In this document: in pieces, positions 48,945 to 63,900 of the stretch
Position numbering within the stretch: the stretch's first letter is position 1
Layout of the letters: each line of letters opens with the position of its first letter
Source of the DNA: Cannabis sativa
Taxonomy: Eukaryota; Streptophyta; Magnoliopsida; Rosales; Cannabaceae
Reading direction: 5' to 3'
Length of the DNA: 64,000 bases
NCBI RefSeq assembly: GCF_029168945.1
Contig: NC_083603.1
Coordinates: 38,688,396-38,752,395, forward strand
Position numbers and translations under genes: made by a program
Notes under the pieces: model-generated
The model's database searches: none
Seen by the model: the letters and a program-made list of their open reading frames with translations, nothing else
Told to the model about the DNA's origin: nothing

Positions 48945-51900
48945 ACCCAGACCTGAACTAGAACCTAGGACCCAGCTCTTGACCCGACACCAGAAATGGG
49001 ACCAAACTGCAACTCGAGATTGGGATCTGGATCTGGACCCAGGGCTTGCACAAAATCCGCTGTCAGTGTTTGGATTTGGGACCCAGCCTTGGACCCGAAT
49101 CCTGACAAGGACGCAAACCCACAGCCAGACCTGAACCAAGTCCCAAACCCAAAAGTGTACGCGAACCCTTACCCTGTGACCCAAAATTGGAACCAAAACG
49201 GGAAGTTGACCAAGACTAGAACTAGGACTTGGACTTGGAAACATAACTTAAGTTTGACATAGATCCAGAACCGTAACATGACAATTACCCGGACTCCAAA
49301 TCAGACCTAGACCCGAATTGGGAGTCAGACCCGGATCCTAACCCAAACCTGGACTCGGTACCGGAACTCAAACCTGAACTAAGACCCAAACATGGAACCA
49401 GACTAGGGACACAGATTCGGGGTCGATACCTAGAACCGCACCCAGTCTCGATCCCGTAACAAAATTTAGAAATGGGACATGGGACTTGAACCAGAACAAG
49501 ACCGAGACCCGTGACAGTGATCCAGATCTTGACTCAGGATTCGGGTAACGGGCCCTGGAACAGAACAGTAGTCGGTGTCTAGATCTGGGACTTAGACTAG
49601 GATTAGAACCGAGACAAAGAACCAAACACGAACCCAGACCTAGACCTGGGACCCAAAATTAGAACCTGAACAAGAATCGTCGAACAATGACCCTGGAACA
49701 AGACTAGGACCGTGACCACGACTCGGACACAGACCTAGTACCGAACACAGCCTAGCCTTAGACCCAAACTGACATTGGAACTCGGGCCCAGACACGATCC
49801 TGTACCCATACCGAAACTGAGACCGAGACCTTGACCTAAATTTGGGACACGATCCCAAACACAAACTTGGACCTAGATAGGGATCAAGATACGAACTTGG
49901 ACTCGGATCGAGACCAAGACTGGGATCGAAATGCTGGACCTAGATCTAGACTGAGATCCTGAATCCAAACTCAGATCGGGATTGGAACTTGGGACACACA
50001 CCCAACCTAGACCAAGACCCAGGACGCGAACCCACACCCGGAGCCTGATCTGGACCTATACTGAAATCCGCACCCAAACCCAAACTCAGACCAGGACTCG
50101 AACTCCGACCAGAACTCAAACCCAAACTCGAACTAAGAATCGTCAATGGAAATAGAACCCAACTTGGATTAGGACTTAGACAAGGACATAAACCCATACC
50201 CGAACCCAGATCAAAACCCAAACAGAGACCTAACCCCGAATCGAGACTAGCACTCGAACCCGAACCTAGACCGGGACCCAAACCCACACAAAAACCGGGA
50301 CCTGGACCCAGAATCAGGATAGGGAACAGGGAAACAGAACTAGGACCCGGACCTAGTACGCGACCCAGACTCAGACCCGAACTTGAACCTAGGACCCAGC
50401 TCGTGACCCGGCACTAGAAATGGAACCAGACCGTGATATGAGATTGGGATCCAGATCTGGACCCAGGCCTTGGACAAAACCCGTAGTCGATATTTGGATT
50501 TGGGACCCAGCCCTGGACCCGAAACATGACAAGGACCCGAACCCACACCCGGACCTGAACCCAGTCCAAAATCCAAATGTGGACACGAACCCGTACCCTA
50601 TGACCCAAAATTAGAACCAAAACTGGAAGTTCACCGGGACTTGAACTAGGACTTGGACATGGAATCATAACTAAAATTGGACCTAGATACAAAACTGCAC
50701 CCCAGTCTCGATCCCGAACCCAAACTCAGAAATTTGACCAGGGACTTGAACCAGAACTAGAGCGAGACCCCTGACAGTGATCCAGATCTTGAATCGAGAT
50801 TCAGGTAACGGGGCTTGGACCAGAACAGTAGTCGTTGTGTAGATTTGGGACTTAGACTAGGACTAGAACCCAGACGCAGAACCAAACCCGAACCCAGACC
50901 TAAATCTAGGACCCAAAATTTGAACCTGAACAAGAATCACCGAACAAAGACCATAGAAAAAGACTAGGACTGTGCCCACGACTCGGACCCAGACCTAGTA
51001 CCGAACACAGAACTAGCCTCAGACCCAAACTGACACTAAAACTCGGGCCCGGACACGATCGTGTACCTAGACCAGAACTTAGACCCGGACCTAGACCTAA
51101 ATATGGGACTCGATCCCAAACACTGACTTGGACCTAGATAGGGATCCAGATACGAACTTGGACTCGGACTGAGACCCAGACAGGGATCGAAATGCTGGAC
51201 CTTGATTTGGACCGAGATCCTAACCCATACCCAAACTTGAACCCGCACTCAGAACCCCAACTTGGACCTGAACCCGAACCTAGACCCAGATCGGGGTCCA
51301 GACCTGGACACAAACCTGGACACAGACTCAGACCCGAACTCAAACCTACACCAAGAATCAGACACAAAGCTAGAGCCGAACCCGGACCCAAACTCGAACC
51401 CAGATCAGGATCAGAACCAAGGACTTAGACCCAGAACTAAATCCAAACTCAGTTCGGGATTGGAATTTGGGACTCCCACCCAACCTAGACCAAGACCCAG
51501 GACGCGAACCCACACCCAGAGTCTGATCTAGACCTAGACTGAAATCCGGACTCAAACCCAAACTCAGACCATGACTCCAACTCCGACAAGAGCTCAAACC
51601 CAAACTCGAACTCAGAATCGCAAATGGAACTAGAACCCAACTAGGACTAGGACAAGGACCAGGACGTAAACCCAAACTCGAACGTAGATCAAAACATAAA
51701 CATAGACCTAAACAAGAACCGAGACTAGGACTCGAACCCGAACCTAGACCGCGACCCAAACCCACACAATAACTGCGACCTGGACCCAGAATGAGGATAG
51801 GGAACTGGGAAACAGAACTAGGACCAGGACTTGGTACCTGACCTAGACCCGAACTTGAACCTAGGACCCAACTCGTGACCCGACACTAGAAATGGAACCA

Positions 51901-54900
51901 GATTGCGACCTGATATTTGGATCCGGATTTGGACAAAAGGCTTGGACAAAACTCGTAGTCGGTGTTTGGATTTGGTAAACAGCCCTGGACCCGAACCCTG
52001 ACAGGGACCCGAACCCACACCCGGAGCCTGATCTGGACCTAGAGTGAAATCCGGACCCGAACCCAAACTCAGACCAGGACTCGAACTCCGACCTGAACTC
52101 AAACGCAAACTCGAACTCAAAATCGCAAATGGAAGTAGAACCCAACTAGGACTAGGACAAGGACCAGGGCCTAAACCCAAACTTTAATCCTGGTCAAAAC
52201 CCAAATAGAGACCTAAACCCGAACCAAGACTAGGACTCGAACCCGAACCTTGATCGGGACCCAAACCCACACAATAACCGGGACCTGGACCCAGAATCAG
52301 GACACGGAACTGGGAAATAGAACTAGGACCGAGACCTAGTACCCGACCTAGACCCGAACTTGAACCTAGGACCCAGCTCATTACCCGACACTAGAAATGG
52401 AACCAGACTGCGACCTGAGATTGGGATCCGGATCTAGACCCAGGGCTTGGACAAAACCCGTACTCGATGTTTGGATTTGGGACCCAGCCCTTGACCCGAA
52501 CTCTGACAAGGACCCGAACCCACACCCGGACCTGAACCTAGTCTTAAACCCAACAGTGGACCCAAACCCGTACCCTGTGTCCCAACATTAGAACAAAACC
52601 AGAACTTCACTAGGACTGGAACTAGGACTTGGATATGGAATCATAACTGAAATTGGACCCGGACCCAGACCTATTATCGAACACAGACCTTGCCTCAGAC
52701 CCAAACTGACACTGGACCCGGACCGGCACTGAGACCCGGACCTGGACCTAAATATTAGACCCGATCCCAAACACTGACTTGGACCTAGATAGGGATCCAT
52801 ATACGCACTTGGACTCGGACCTAGATCTTGACCGCGATCCTGTCCCAGACAAAAACTTGGACCCGCTCTCAGGACCTCAACTTGGACCTGAACCCGAACC
52901 TAGACCCAGATCGGGGTCCAGACCTCAACACAAACCCGGATACAGAGTCAGAACCAAACTCAAACCCACACGTAGAATCAGACACAAAGCTAGACCTGCA
53001 CCCGGACCCAAACTCGAACCGAGACAAAGATCAGAACAAAGGACTTAGACTTAGAACTGAATCCAGACTAAGATCAGGATTGGAACTTGGGACTCGCACC
53101 CCACCTAGCCCAAGACTGCAGACGCGAACCCACACCCGGAGCCTGATCTGGACCTAGACTGAAATTCAGATCCGAACCCTAACTCAAACCAGGACTCGAA
53201 CTCCGACCCAAACTCAAACCCAAACTCGAACACAGAATCTCAAATGGAAGTAGAACACAACTAGGACTAGGACCAGGACTAGGACCTAAACCCAAACCTG
53301 AACCCAGATCAAAACCAAGACACAGACCTAAATCCGAACCGAGAAAAGGACTCGAACTCGAACTTAGACCGGGATCAGAACCCACACAATAACTTGGACC
53401 TGTACCTAGAATCAGGATCGGGACCTGGGAAACAGAACTAGGATCAGGACCTACTACCCGACCTAGACCCGAACTTGAACCTAGGACCCAACTCGTGACC
53501 CGGCACCAGAAATGGAACCAGACTGCGACCCGAGATTGGCATCCGGATCTTGACCCAGGCCTTGGACAAAACTCGTAGTCGGTGTCTGGATTTGGGACCC
53601 AGCCCTGGACCCGAACCCTGACAAGGACCCAGACCCACACACAGACCTGAACCCTGTCCCAAACCCAAAAGTGGACCTGAACCCGTACCTTGTGACCGAA
53701 AATTAGAACCAAAACCGGAAGTTGATCGGGACTGGAACTAGGACTTGGACTTGGAATCATAACTAAAATTGGACGTAGATCCAGGACCGTAGCCGGACCC
53801 GGATCCCAACCCAAACCGGGACTCGAGACCCAAACCAGAACTGGAACACAGACTCAAACATGGAATCACACTAGGCACACAGAACCAGGCTCGGGACCTA
53901 GAACCGCACCCCAGTGTCGATCCCAAACCCAAACTCAGAAATGGGACCTTGGACCTGAACCAGAACAAGACCGAGACCCGTGACAGTGATCTAGATCTTG
54001 ACTCGGGATTCGGGTAACGGGGCTTGGAACAGACCAGTAGTCGGTGTCTAGATCTGGGACTTAGCCTAGGACTAAAAACCAGACGAAGAACCAAACCCGA
54101 ATCCCGACCTCGACCTGGGACCCAAAATTAGAACCGAAACAAGAATTACCGAACCACGACCCTAGAACATGACTATGATCGTGACCAGGACCCGGACCCA
54201 GACCTAGAATCGAACACAGACCTAGCCTCAAACCCAAACTAAGACTTGAACTCGGGCCCGGACACGGTCGTCTACCAAGACTGAAACTGAGACCCGAACA
54301 TGGACCTCAATCTGGGACCCGATCCCAAACACAGACTTCGACATCGATAGGGATCTAGAGACGAACCTGGACTCGGACTGAGACCCAGACTGGGATCGAA
54401 ATGCTTGACCTTGATCTGGAGCGAGATCGGGCCCAGACCCAAACTTGGACCCGCACTCGGGACCCCAACTTGGACCTGCACCCGAACCTAGACCCAGATC
54501 GGGGTCCAGACGTGGACAAAAACTCCAACACAGACTGAGACCCGAACTCAAACCCACACATAGAATCAGACCAAAAGCTAGACCTGGAGCAGGACCCAAA
54601 CTCGAACCCAGACAAGGATCAAAACCAAGGACTTACACCAAGAACTGAATCCAAACTCAGATCGAGATTGGCACTTGGAACTCACGCCCAACCTAGACCA
54701 AGACCCAGTACGCGAACCCACACCCTATCTAGACTGAAATCTAGACCTAAACCCAAACTCAGACCAGGACTTGGACCAGGACAAGGACCTAAACCCAAAC
54801 CCGAACCCAAAACAAAACCCAGACAGAGACCTAAACTCGAACCGAGACTAGGACTCAAACCCGAACCTAGACTGAGACCCAAACCCACACAATAACTAGG

Positions 54901-57900
54901 ACTTGGACCCAGAAACAGGATAGGAAACTAGAAAACAGAACTAGGACCGGGACCTAGTACCCGACCCATACCTGAACTTGAACCTAGGACCGAGCTCGTG
55001 ACCCAGCACCAGAAATGGAAACAGAATGCGACACGAGCTAGGGATCCGGATCTAGAGCCAGGGCTTGGACAAAACCCGTAGTCGGTGTTTGGATTTGGGA
55101 CTCAGCCCTGGACCCGAACCCTGACAAGGACCCAAACCCACACCCGGACCTGTACCCAGTCCCAAACACAAAAGTGGACCCGAACCAATACATTGTGACC
55201 TAAAATTGGAACCAAAACCGGAAGTTGACCAGGACTAGAACTAGGACTTGGACTTGGAATCACAACTGAAATTATACCAAGATCCAAAACCGTAACCGGA
55301 CCATGACCCGGACTCCAAATCAGACCTAGATTCGAATTGGGTGCCAGAGCCGAATCCCAACCCAAACCTGGACTTAGGACCCGACTCGAACTTGAACTCA
55401 GACCAAAACATAGAACCAGACTAGGGACACAGAACCAGGGTCGGGACGTAGAACCGCACCCAAGTCCCGATCCCGAACCCAAACTCAAAAATGGGACCTT
55501 GGACCTGAACTAGAACAAGACCGAGACCCGTGATAGTGATCCAGATTTTGACTTGGGATTCAGGTAACGAGGCGTGGAACAGACTAGTAGTCGGTTTCTA
55601 CATTTCAGACATAGACTAGGACCAGAACCCAAACGAAGAACCAAACCCAAACCCAGACCTAGACCTGGGACCCAAAATTAGAACCTGAACAAGAATCGCT
55701 GAACCAAGACCCTAGAACAAGACTAGGACCGTGACCAGGACCTGGACCCAAACCTAGTACCGAACACAAAACTAGCCTCAGACCCAAACTGAGACTGGAA
55801 CTCGAGCCTGGACACGGTCGTGTAGGCAGACCTAAATCTTTGACCTGATCCCAAACACAGACTTGGACCTAGATAGGGATCCGGATACGAACCTGGACTG
55901 GAACCGAGACCCAGACTAGGATCGAAATGCTGGACCTAGATCTGGACCGAGATCTTAACCCAGACCAAAACTTGGACCCGCACTCGTGACTGAAACTTGG
56001 ACCTGGACCCAAACCTAGACCCAGATCGGGGTCCAAACCTGGACAAAAACTCGGACACAGACTCGGACCCGAACTCAAACCCACACCTAGAATCAAACCC
56101 AAAGCTAGACCTAAACTAGGATCAGAACCAAGGACATAGATCTAGAACTGAATCAAGACTCAGATCGAGATTGGAACTTGGGAAAGGAACCCAATCTAGA
56201 CCAAGACCCAGGACACGAACCCACACCCGGAGCTTGATCTGGACCTAGACTGAAATCCGGACCCGAACCCAAACTCAGACTAGGACTCAAACTCCGACGC
56301 GAACTCAAACCCATACTCGAACTCAGAATCGCAAATGGAACTAAAACTGAACTAGGACTAGGACTAGGACCAGGACCTAAACCCAACCCCGAACTAAGAT
56401 CAAAACCCAGACAGAGACCTAAACCCCAACCGAGCCTACGACTCAAACCCGAACCAAGACAGAGACCCAAACCCACACAATAACTGGGACCTGCACCCAG
56501 AAAAAGGATAGGGAACTGGGAAACATAACTAGGACCAGGACCTAGTACCCGACCAAGACCCGAACATGAACCTAGGACCCAGCTTGGGAAGCGGCACCAA
56601 AAATGGAACCAGACTGCGACCCGAGATTGGGATCTGGATCTAGACCCAGCGCTTGGACAAAAACCGTAGTCAGTTTTTGGATTGGGGATCCAGCCCTGGA
56701 CCCGAACCCTGACAAGGAACCAAACCCACACCGGGACTTGAACCCAATCCCAAACACAAAAGTGGACCCAAACCCGTACCCTGTAACCCAAAATTGGAAC
56801 TAAAACTGGAAGTTGACCAGGACTGGAACTAGGACTTGGACTTGGAATCATAACTGAAGTTAGACCTAGATCCAAAACCGTAACCAGACCACTACCCGGA
56901 CTCCAAATCAGACCTAGACCCGAATTGGGAGTCAAACCCGGATCCCTACGCAAACCTGGACTTGGGACCCGAACCCGGACCTGAACTCAGACCCAAACAT
57001 GGAACCAGACTAGGGACACAGAACCAGGGTCGGGACCTAGAACCGCACCCCAGTCTCGATCTCAAACCCAAACTCAGAAAACGGACCTAGGACTCTAACT
57101 AGAACAAGACGGAGACCCGTGACAGTGATCCAGATCTTGACTCAGGATTCGGGTAACGGGGCCTAGAACAGACCAATAATTGGTGTACAGATCTGGGACT
57201 TAGATTAAAACAAGAACAGAGACGAAGAACCAAACCCGAACCCAGTCCTAGACCTCGACCCAAAATTAGAACCTGAACAAGAATCGCCGAACAAAGACCC
57301 TAGAACAACACTAGGACCGTGACCAGGACCAGGACCCAGACCTAGAACCGAACACAGACCTAGCCTCAGACCGAAATTGAGACAGGAACACAGGCCCGGA
57401 CACGATCGTGTACCTAGACCAGAACTGAGACCCGGACCTGGACTTAAATCTGGGACCCGATCCCAAAAAAAGACTTGGACCTAGATAGGGATTTGAATAC
57501 GAACCTGGACTCGGAACAAGACAAAGACTGGAATGGAAATACAGGACCTAGATCTGGACCGAGATCCTGACCCAGACACAAACTTGGACCCGCACTCGCG
57601 ACCCCAACTTTGACCTGGACCCGAACCTAGACCCCGATCGGGGTCCAGACCTGGACAAAAATCGGGACACAAATTCAGACCCAAACTCAAACCCACACGT
57701 AGAATCAGACCCATAGCTAGACCCAGACCCGGACCCAAACTCGAACCTAGACCAGGATCAGAACCAAGGACTTAGACCAAAAATTGAATCCAAACTCAAA
57801 TCGGGATTGGAACTTGGGACTCGCACCCAAACTAGACAAAGCCCAAGACTCGAACCCACATCCAGAGCCTGATCTAGACCTAGACAGAAATCTAGACCCG

Positions 57901-60900
57901 AACCCAAACTTAGACAAGGACTCGAACTCTGAACAAAACTCAAACCTGAACTCGAAATCAGAATCGCAAATGGAACTAGAACCGAACTAGGACTAGGACC
58001 AGGACCAGGACCTAAACCCAAACCCAAACCCAAACAGAGACCTAAACCCTAACCGAGACTAGGACTCAAACCCGAACCTAGACCAGGACCCAAACCAAAT
58101 AATAACCGGGACCTGTACCCAAAATCAGGATAAGGACCTGAGAAACAGAACTAGGACCAGGACCTAGTACCCGACCCAGACCCAAACTTGAACCTAGGAC
58201 CCAGCTCGTGCCCCGGCACCAGAAATGGGACCAGACTGCGACCCGAGATTGGGATCCAAATCTGGACCCAGGGCTTGGACAAAACCCGTAGTCAGTGTCT
58301 GGATTTGGGACCCAGCCCTGGGCCCGAATCCTGACAAGGACCCAAACCCACAATCCCAAACCCAAAAGTGGACCTGAACCCGTACCCTGTGACCCGAAAT
58401 TGGAACCCAAACAGGAAGTTGACCAGGACTTGAACTAGGACTTGGACTTGGAATCATAACTGAAATTGGAAAAAGATCCATAACCGTAACCGGACTAGGA
58501 CCCGCACTCCAAATCTGAACTAGACCCGAATTGGGAGCTGGACTCAGATCCCAACCCAAACATGGACTCGGGACCCGAACCTGAACCTGAACTCAGACCC
58601 AAACATGGAACCAGACTAGGGACACAGAACCAGGGTCAGGACCTAGAACCGCACCCCAGTCTCGATCCCTAACCCAAACTCAGAAATTGGACCTGGGAAA
58701 TGAACCAGAACCAGAACAAGATCGAGAACAGACCACTAGTCGGTGTCTAGATCTGGGACGTAGACTAGGACCAGAACCCAGACGAAGAACCAAACCTGAA
58801 TCCAAACCTAGACCTGGGTTCCAAAATTAGAACCTGAAAAAGAATCGCCGAACCAAGACCCTAGAACAAGACTAGGACCATAACCAGGACCCGGCCCAGA
58901 CCGAGAATCGAACACAGACCGAAACTGAGACCTGGACATGGACCTAAAGCTTGGACCCGATCCCATACACAGACTTGGACCTAGATAGGGATCTAGATAC
59001 GAACCTGGACTCGGACCAAGACCCAGACTGGGATCGAAATGCTGGACCTAGATCTCGATCGAGATCCTGACCCAGACCCAAAGTTGGACACGCACTCAGG
59101 ACCCCAACATGGACCTAGACCCGAACCTAGACCCAGATCGGGGTCCAGACCTTGACACAAACCCAGACAAAGACTCAGACTCGAACTCAAACCCACACCT
59201 TGAATCAGACCCAAAGCTAGACCCGGACCCGGACCAAAACTCGAACCCTGACCAGGATCAGAACCAAGGGCTTAGACCCAGAACTGAATTTAGACTCAGA
59301 TCGAGATTGGAACTTTGGTCTCGCACCCAACCTAGACGAAGACCCAGGACGCGAACCCCCCACCCGGAGCCTAATCTGGACCTAGAGTGAAATTATGGAC
59401 TCAAACCCAAACTCAGACCATGACTCGAACTACGACCCGAACTCATACCCAAACTTGAACTCTCAATCGCAAATGGAACTAGAACCAAAGTAGGACTAGG
59501 ACAAGGACCAGACCTAAACCCAAACCCAGACCAAAACCCAGACAGAGATCTAAACCCTAACCGAGACTAGGATTCGAACCCGAACATAGACCGGGACCCA
59601 AACCGACACAATAACCGGGACCTGGACCCTGAATCAGGATAGGGACCTGGAAAACACAAATAGAACTGGGACCTAGTTCGCGACCCAGACCCGAACTTGA
59701 ACCTAGGACCCAGCTCTTGACCCGGCCCCAGAAATGAAACCAGACTGCGACATGAGATTGGGATCCGGATCTTGACCCAGGGCTTGGACAAAACCCGTAG
59801 TTGGTGTCTGGATTTGGGACCCAGCCCTGGACCCGAACCCTGACAAGGACCCGGACCTGAATCCAGTCCCAAACACAAAAGTGGACCCGAACCCGTACCC
59901 TGTGATCCAAAATTGGAACCAAAACAAGAAGTTGACTGGGACTAGAACTAGGACTTGGACATGGAATCATAACTGAAATTGGACCTAGATCAAGAACCGT
60001 AACTGGACGAGGACCCTGACTCCAAATCATACCTAGACCTAAATTGGGAGCCGAACTTGGATCCCCACCCAAACCTGGACTCAGGACCCGAACCTGAACC
60101 TGAACTCAGACCCAAACATTGAACAAGACTAGGGACATAAAACCAGGGTCGGGACCTAGAACCGCACCCCAGTCTCGATCCCGAACCCAAATTTAGAAAT
60201 GGGACCTGGGACCTGAACCAGAACAAGACCGAGACCCGTGACAGTGATCCAGACCTTGACTCGGTGTCTAGATCTAGGACTCAGACTAGGACCTGGGACC
60301 CAAAATTAGAACCTGAATAAGAATCGTCAAACCAGGACCATAGAACAAGACTAGGACCGTGACCTGGACCCAGACTCAGACCTAGAACTAAACACAAACC
60401 TATCCTCAGACCAAAACTGAGACTTGAAGTCGGGCCCAGACACGGTCGTGTACACAGACCGAAACTGAGACCCGAACCTGGACCTAAATAAGGAACCAGA
60501 TCCCAAACACATACTTGGACCTAGATAGGGATTGGGATACGAACTAGGACCAGAACCCAGACAAAGAACCAAACCCGAATCCAAACCTAGACCTGGGTTC
60601 CAAAATTAGAACCTGAAAAAGAATCGTCGAACCAAGACCCTAGAACAAGACTAGGACCATAACAAGGACCCAGCCCCAACCTAATATCGAACACAGACCG
60701 AAACTGAGACCTAAACATGGACCTAAAGCTTGGACCCGATCCCATACACAGACTTTGACCTAGATAGGGATCTAGATACGAACCTGGACTTGGACCAAGA
60801 CCCAGACTGGGATCGAAATACGGGAGTTAGATCTGGACCGAGATCTAGACCCAGACACAAACTTGGACCTGCACTCAGGTCCCCAACTTGGACCTGGACC

Positions 60901-63900
60901 CGAACCTAGACCTAGATCGTGGTCCAGACCTTGACACAAACCCGGACACGGACTCAGACAAACTCAAACCCACTCCTAGAATCAGTCCCAAAGCTAGACC
61001 TGGACACGGACCCAAACTCGAACCCAGACCACGATCAGAACCAAAGACTTGGAGCCAGAACCGAATCCAAACTCAGATCTGGATTCGAACTTGAGACTTG
61101 CATCCAACCTAGACCAAGACCCAGGACAGGAACCCACACCGGGAACCTGATCTGGACCTAGACTGAAATCCGGACCCGAACCTAAACTCAATCCAGGACT
61201 CAAACTTCGACCCGAACTAAAACCCAAACTCAAACACAGAATCGCAAATGCAACTAGAATCGGACTAGGCCTAGGACTAGGACCATGACCTAAATCCAAA
61301 CCCGAACCCAAATTAAAACCCAGACAGATACCTAAACCCGAACCGAGTCTAGGACTCGAACCTGAACCTAGACTGGGACCCAAACCCACACAATATCCGG
61401 GACCTGGACCTAGAATAAGGATAGGGACCTTTGAAAAAGAACTAGGACCGGGACCTAGTACCCGACACAGACCCAAACTTGAACCTACGACCCAGCTCGT
61501 GACCCGGCACCAGAAATGGAACAAGACTAGAACCTAAGATTGGGATCCGAATCTGGACCTAGGGCTTAGACAAAACTCGTAGTCGGTGTCTGGATTTGGT
61601 ACCCACCCCTGGACCAAAACCCTGACAAGGACCCGAACCCACACCTAGACCAGAACCTAGTCCCAAACCCAAAAATGGACCCAAACCCGTACCCTGTGAC
61701 CCAAAATTTGAACCAAAACCGAAAGTTGACCGAGACTGGAACTAGGACTTGGACCTGGAATCATAACTGCAATTGGACATAGATCTAGAACTATAACCTG
61801 ACCAGGACGAGGACTACAAATCAAACCTAGACTGGAATGGGGAGCCGCACCCGAATCCCAACCCAAAACTGGACTCGGGACCCAAACCCGAACCTGAACT
61901 CAAACCCAAACATGGAACCAGACTAGGGACACAGAACAAGGGTCGGGACCTAGAACCGCACCCCAGTCTCGATCCCAAACCAAAACTCAGAAATGGGACC
62001 TGTGATTTGAACCAGAATAAGACCAAGACACGTGACAGTGATCCAGATCTTGACTCGCGATTCGGGTAACGGGGCCTAGAAGAGACCAGTAGTCGGTGTC
62101 TAGATTTTGGACTCAGGACCCGGACCCAAAGCTCGAACCGAACACAGACCTAGCCTTAGACCCAAACTGAGACTGGAACTCGGGCTTGGGAACGGCCGTG
62201 TACCCAGACCGGAACTAAGACCCGGACCTGGACCTAAATCTGGGACCCGATCCCAAACACAGACTTGGAGCTAGATAGGGATTTGTATATGAACTAGGAC
62301 TCGGACGAAGACCCAGACTGGGATCGAAATACTGGACCTATGTCTGAAGCGAGATCCTGACCAAAACGCAAACTTGGACCCACACTCGGGACCCCAATTT
62401 GGACCTGGACCTGAACCTAGACCCAGATCGGGGTCCAGACCTAGACAAAAACATGGACAGACACTCAGACCCGAACTCAAACCCACACCTAGAATCAGAC
62501 CCAAAGCAAGACCCGGACCCGGACCCAAACTCGAACCCTGACCAGGATCAGAATCAATGACTTAGACCCAAAACTGAATCCAGACCAAGACCTAGGACGC
62601 GAACCCACACCCAGAGCCTTATCTGGACCTAGACTTAAATCTGGACCTGAACCCAAACTTAGACCAGGACTCGAACTCCGACACGAACTCAAACCCAAAC
62701 TCGAACTCAGAATCGCAAATGGAACTAGAACCGAACTAGGAGTAGAACAAGGACCAGGACCTAAACCCAAACCCGAACCCAGATCAAAACCCAGATAGAC
62801 ACCTAAACCCGAACCGAGACTAGGGCTCGAACCCAAACCTAGATCGGTACCCAAACCCACACAATAACCAGGACCTGGACCAAGAATAATGATAGGGACC
62901 TAGGAAACAGAACTAATGAGCAGGACCTAGTACCTGAACCAGACCAGAACTTCAACCTAGGACCCTGTTCGTGACCCTGCACAAAAAATGGAACCAGACT
63001 TGGACACGAGATTGGGATCCGGATCTGTACCCATGGCTTGAACAAAACTCGTAGTCGGTGTCTGGATTTAGGATCCAGCCTTGGACCCGAACCCTGATAA
63101 GGACCCCAACCCACACCAGGCCCTGAACCCAAGCCCGTACCTTGTGAGACAAAAAATTAACGTAAACCAGAAGATCACATGATTGGAACCAGGACTTGGA
63201 CTTGGAATCATAACTGAAATTGGACCTAGATCCAGAACCGTAACCGGACCAGGACCCAGACTCCACATCGGACCTAGACCCGAATTGGGAGCCGTACCCG
63301 GATCCCAACCCAAACCTGGACTCGGGACCTGAACCTGAACCTGAACTTAGACCCATACATGGAACAAGACTAGGGACACAAAACCACGGTCGGGACCTAG
63401 AACCGCACCCCAGTCTCGATCCTGAACCAAAACTAAGAAATGGGACCTGGGACCTGAACCAGAACAAGACTGAAACCCGTGACAGTGATCCAGATCTTGA
63501 CTCGAGATTCGGGAACGGGGCCTGGAACAGACCAGTAGTCGGTGTCTTGATTTGGGACTCAGTGTAGGACCAGAACCCAGACAAAGAACCAAACCCGAAT
63601 AAAGACCTAGACCTGGGACCAAAAATTAGAACATGAACAAGAATTGCCGATCCAGGACCCTAGAACAAGACTAGGGCCGTGACCAGGTGCCGGACCAAGA
63701 GCTGGAACCGAACACAAACCTAGCCTCAGACCCAAACTGAGACTGGAACTCGGCCTTGGACATGGTAGTGTACCCAGACCGGAACTGAGACCCCTACCTG
63801 GACGTAATTCTGGGACCCGATCCCAAACACAAACTCGGACATAGATAGGGATTCCGATACGAACTTGGACAAGGACAAAGATCCAGACTGGGATCTTAAT

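Noticed and set aside
56153..56953. 266-codon open frame on the minus strand in the array, one of many of 60-266 codons
   Set aside because: Composition is dipeptide-like (Gly-Leu, Gly-Ser, Pro-Ser), start and stop positions differ from unit to unit, and the same unit gives open frames in several frames. It is a by-product of T-poor hexamer text, not a gene.
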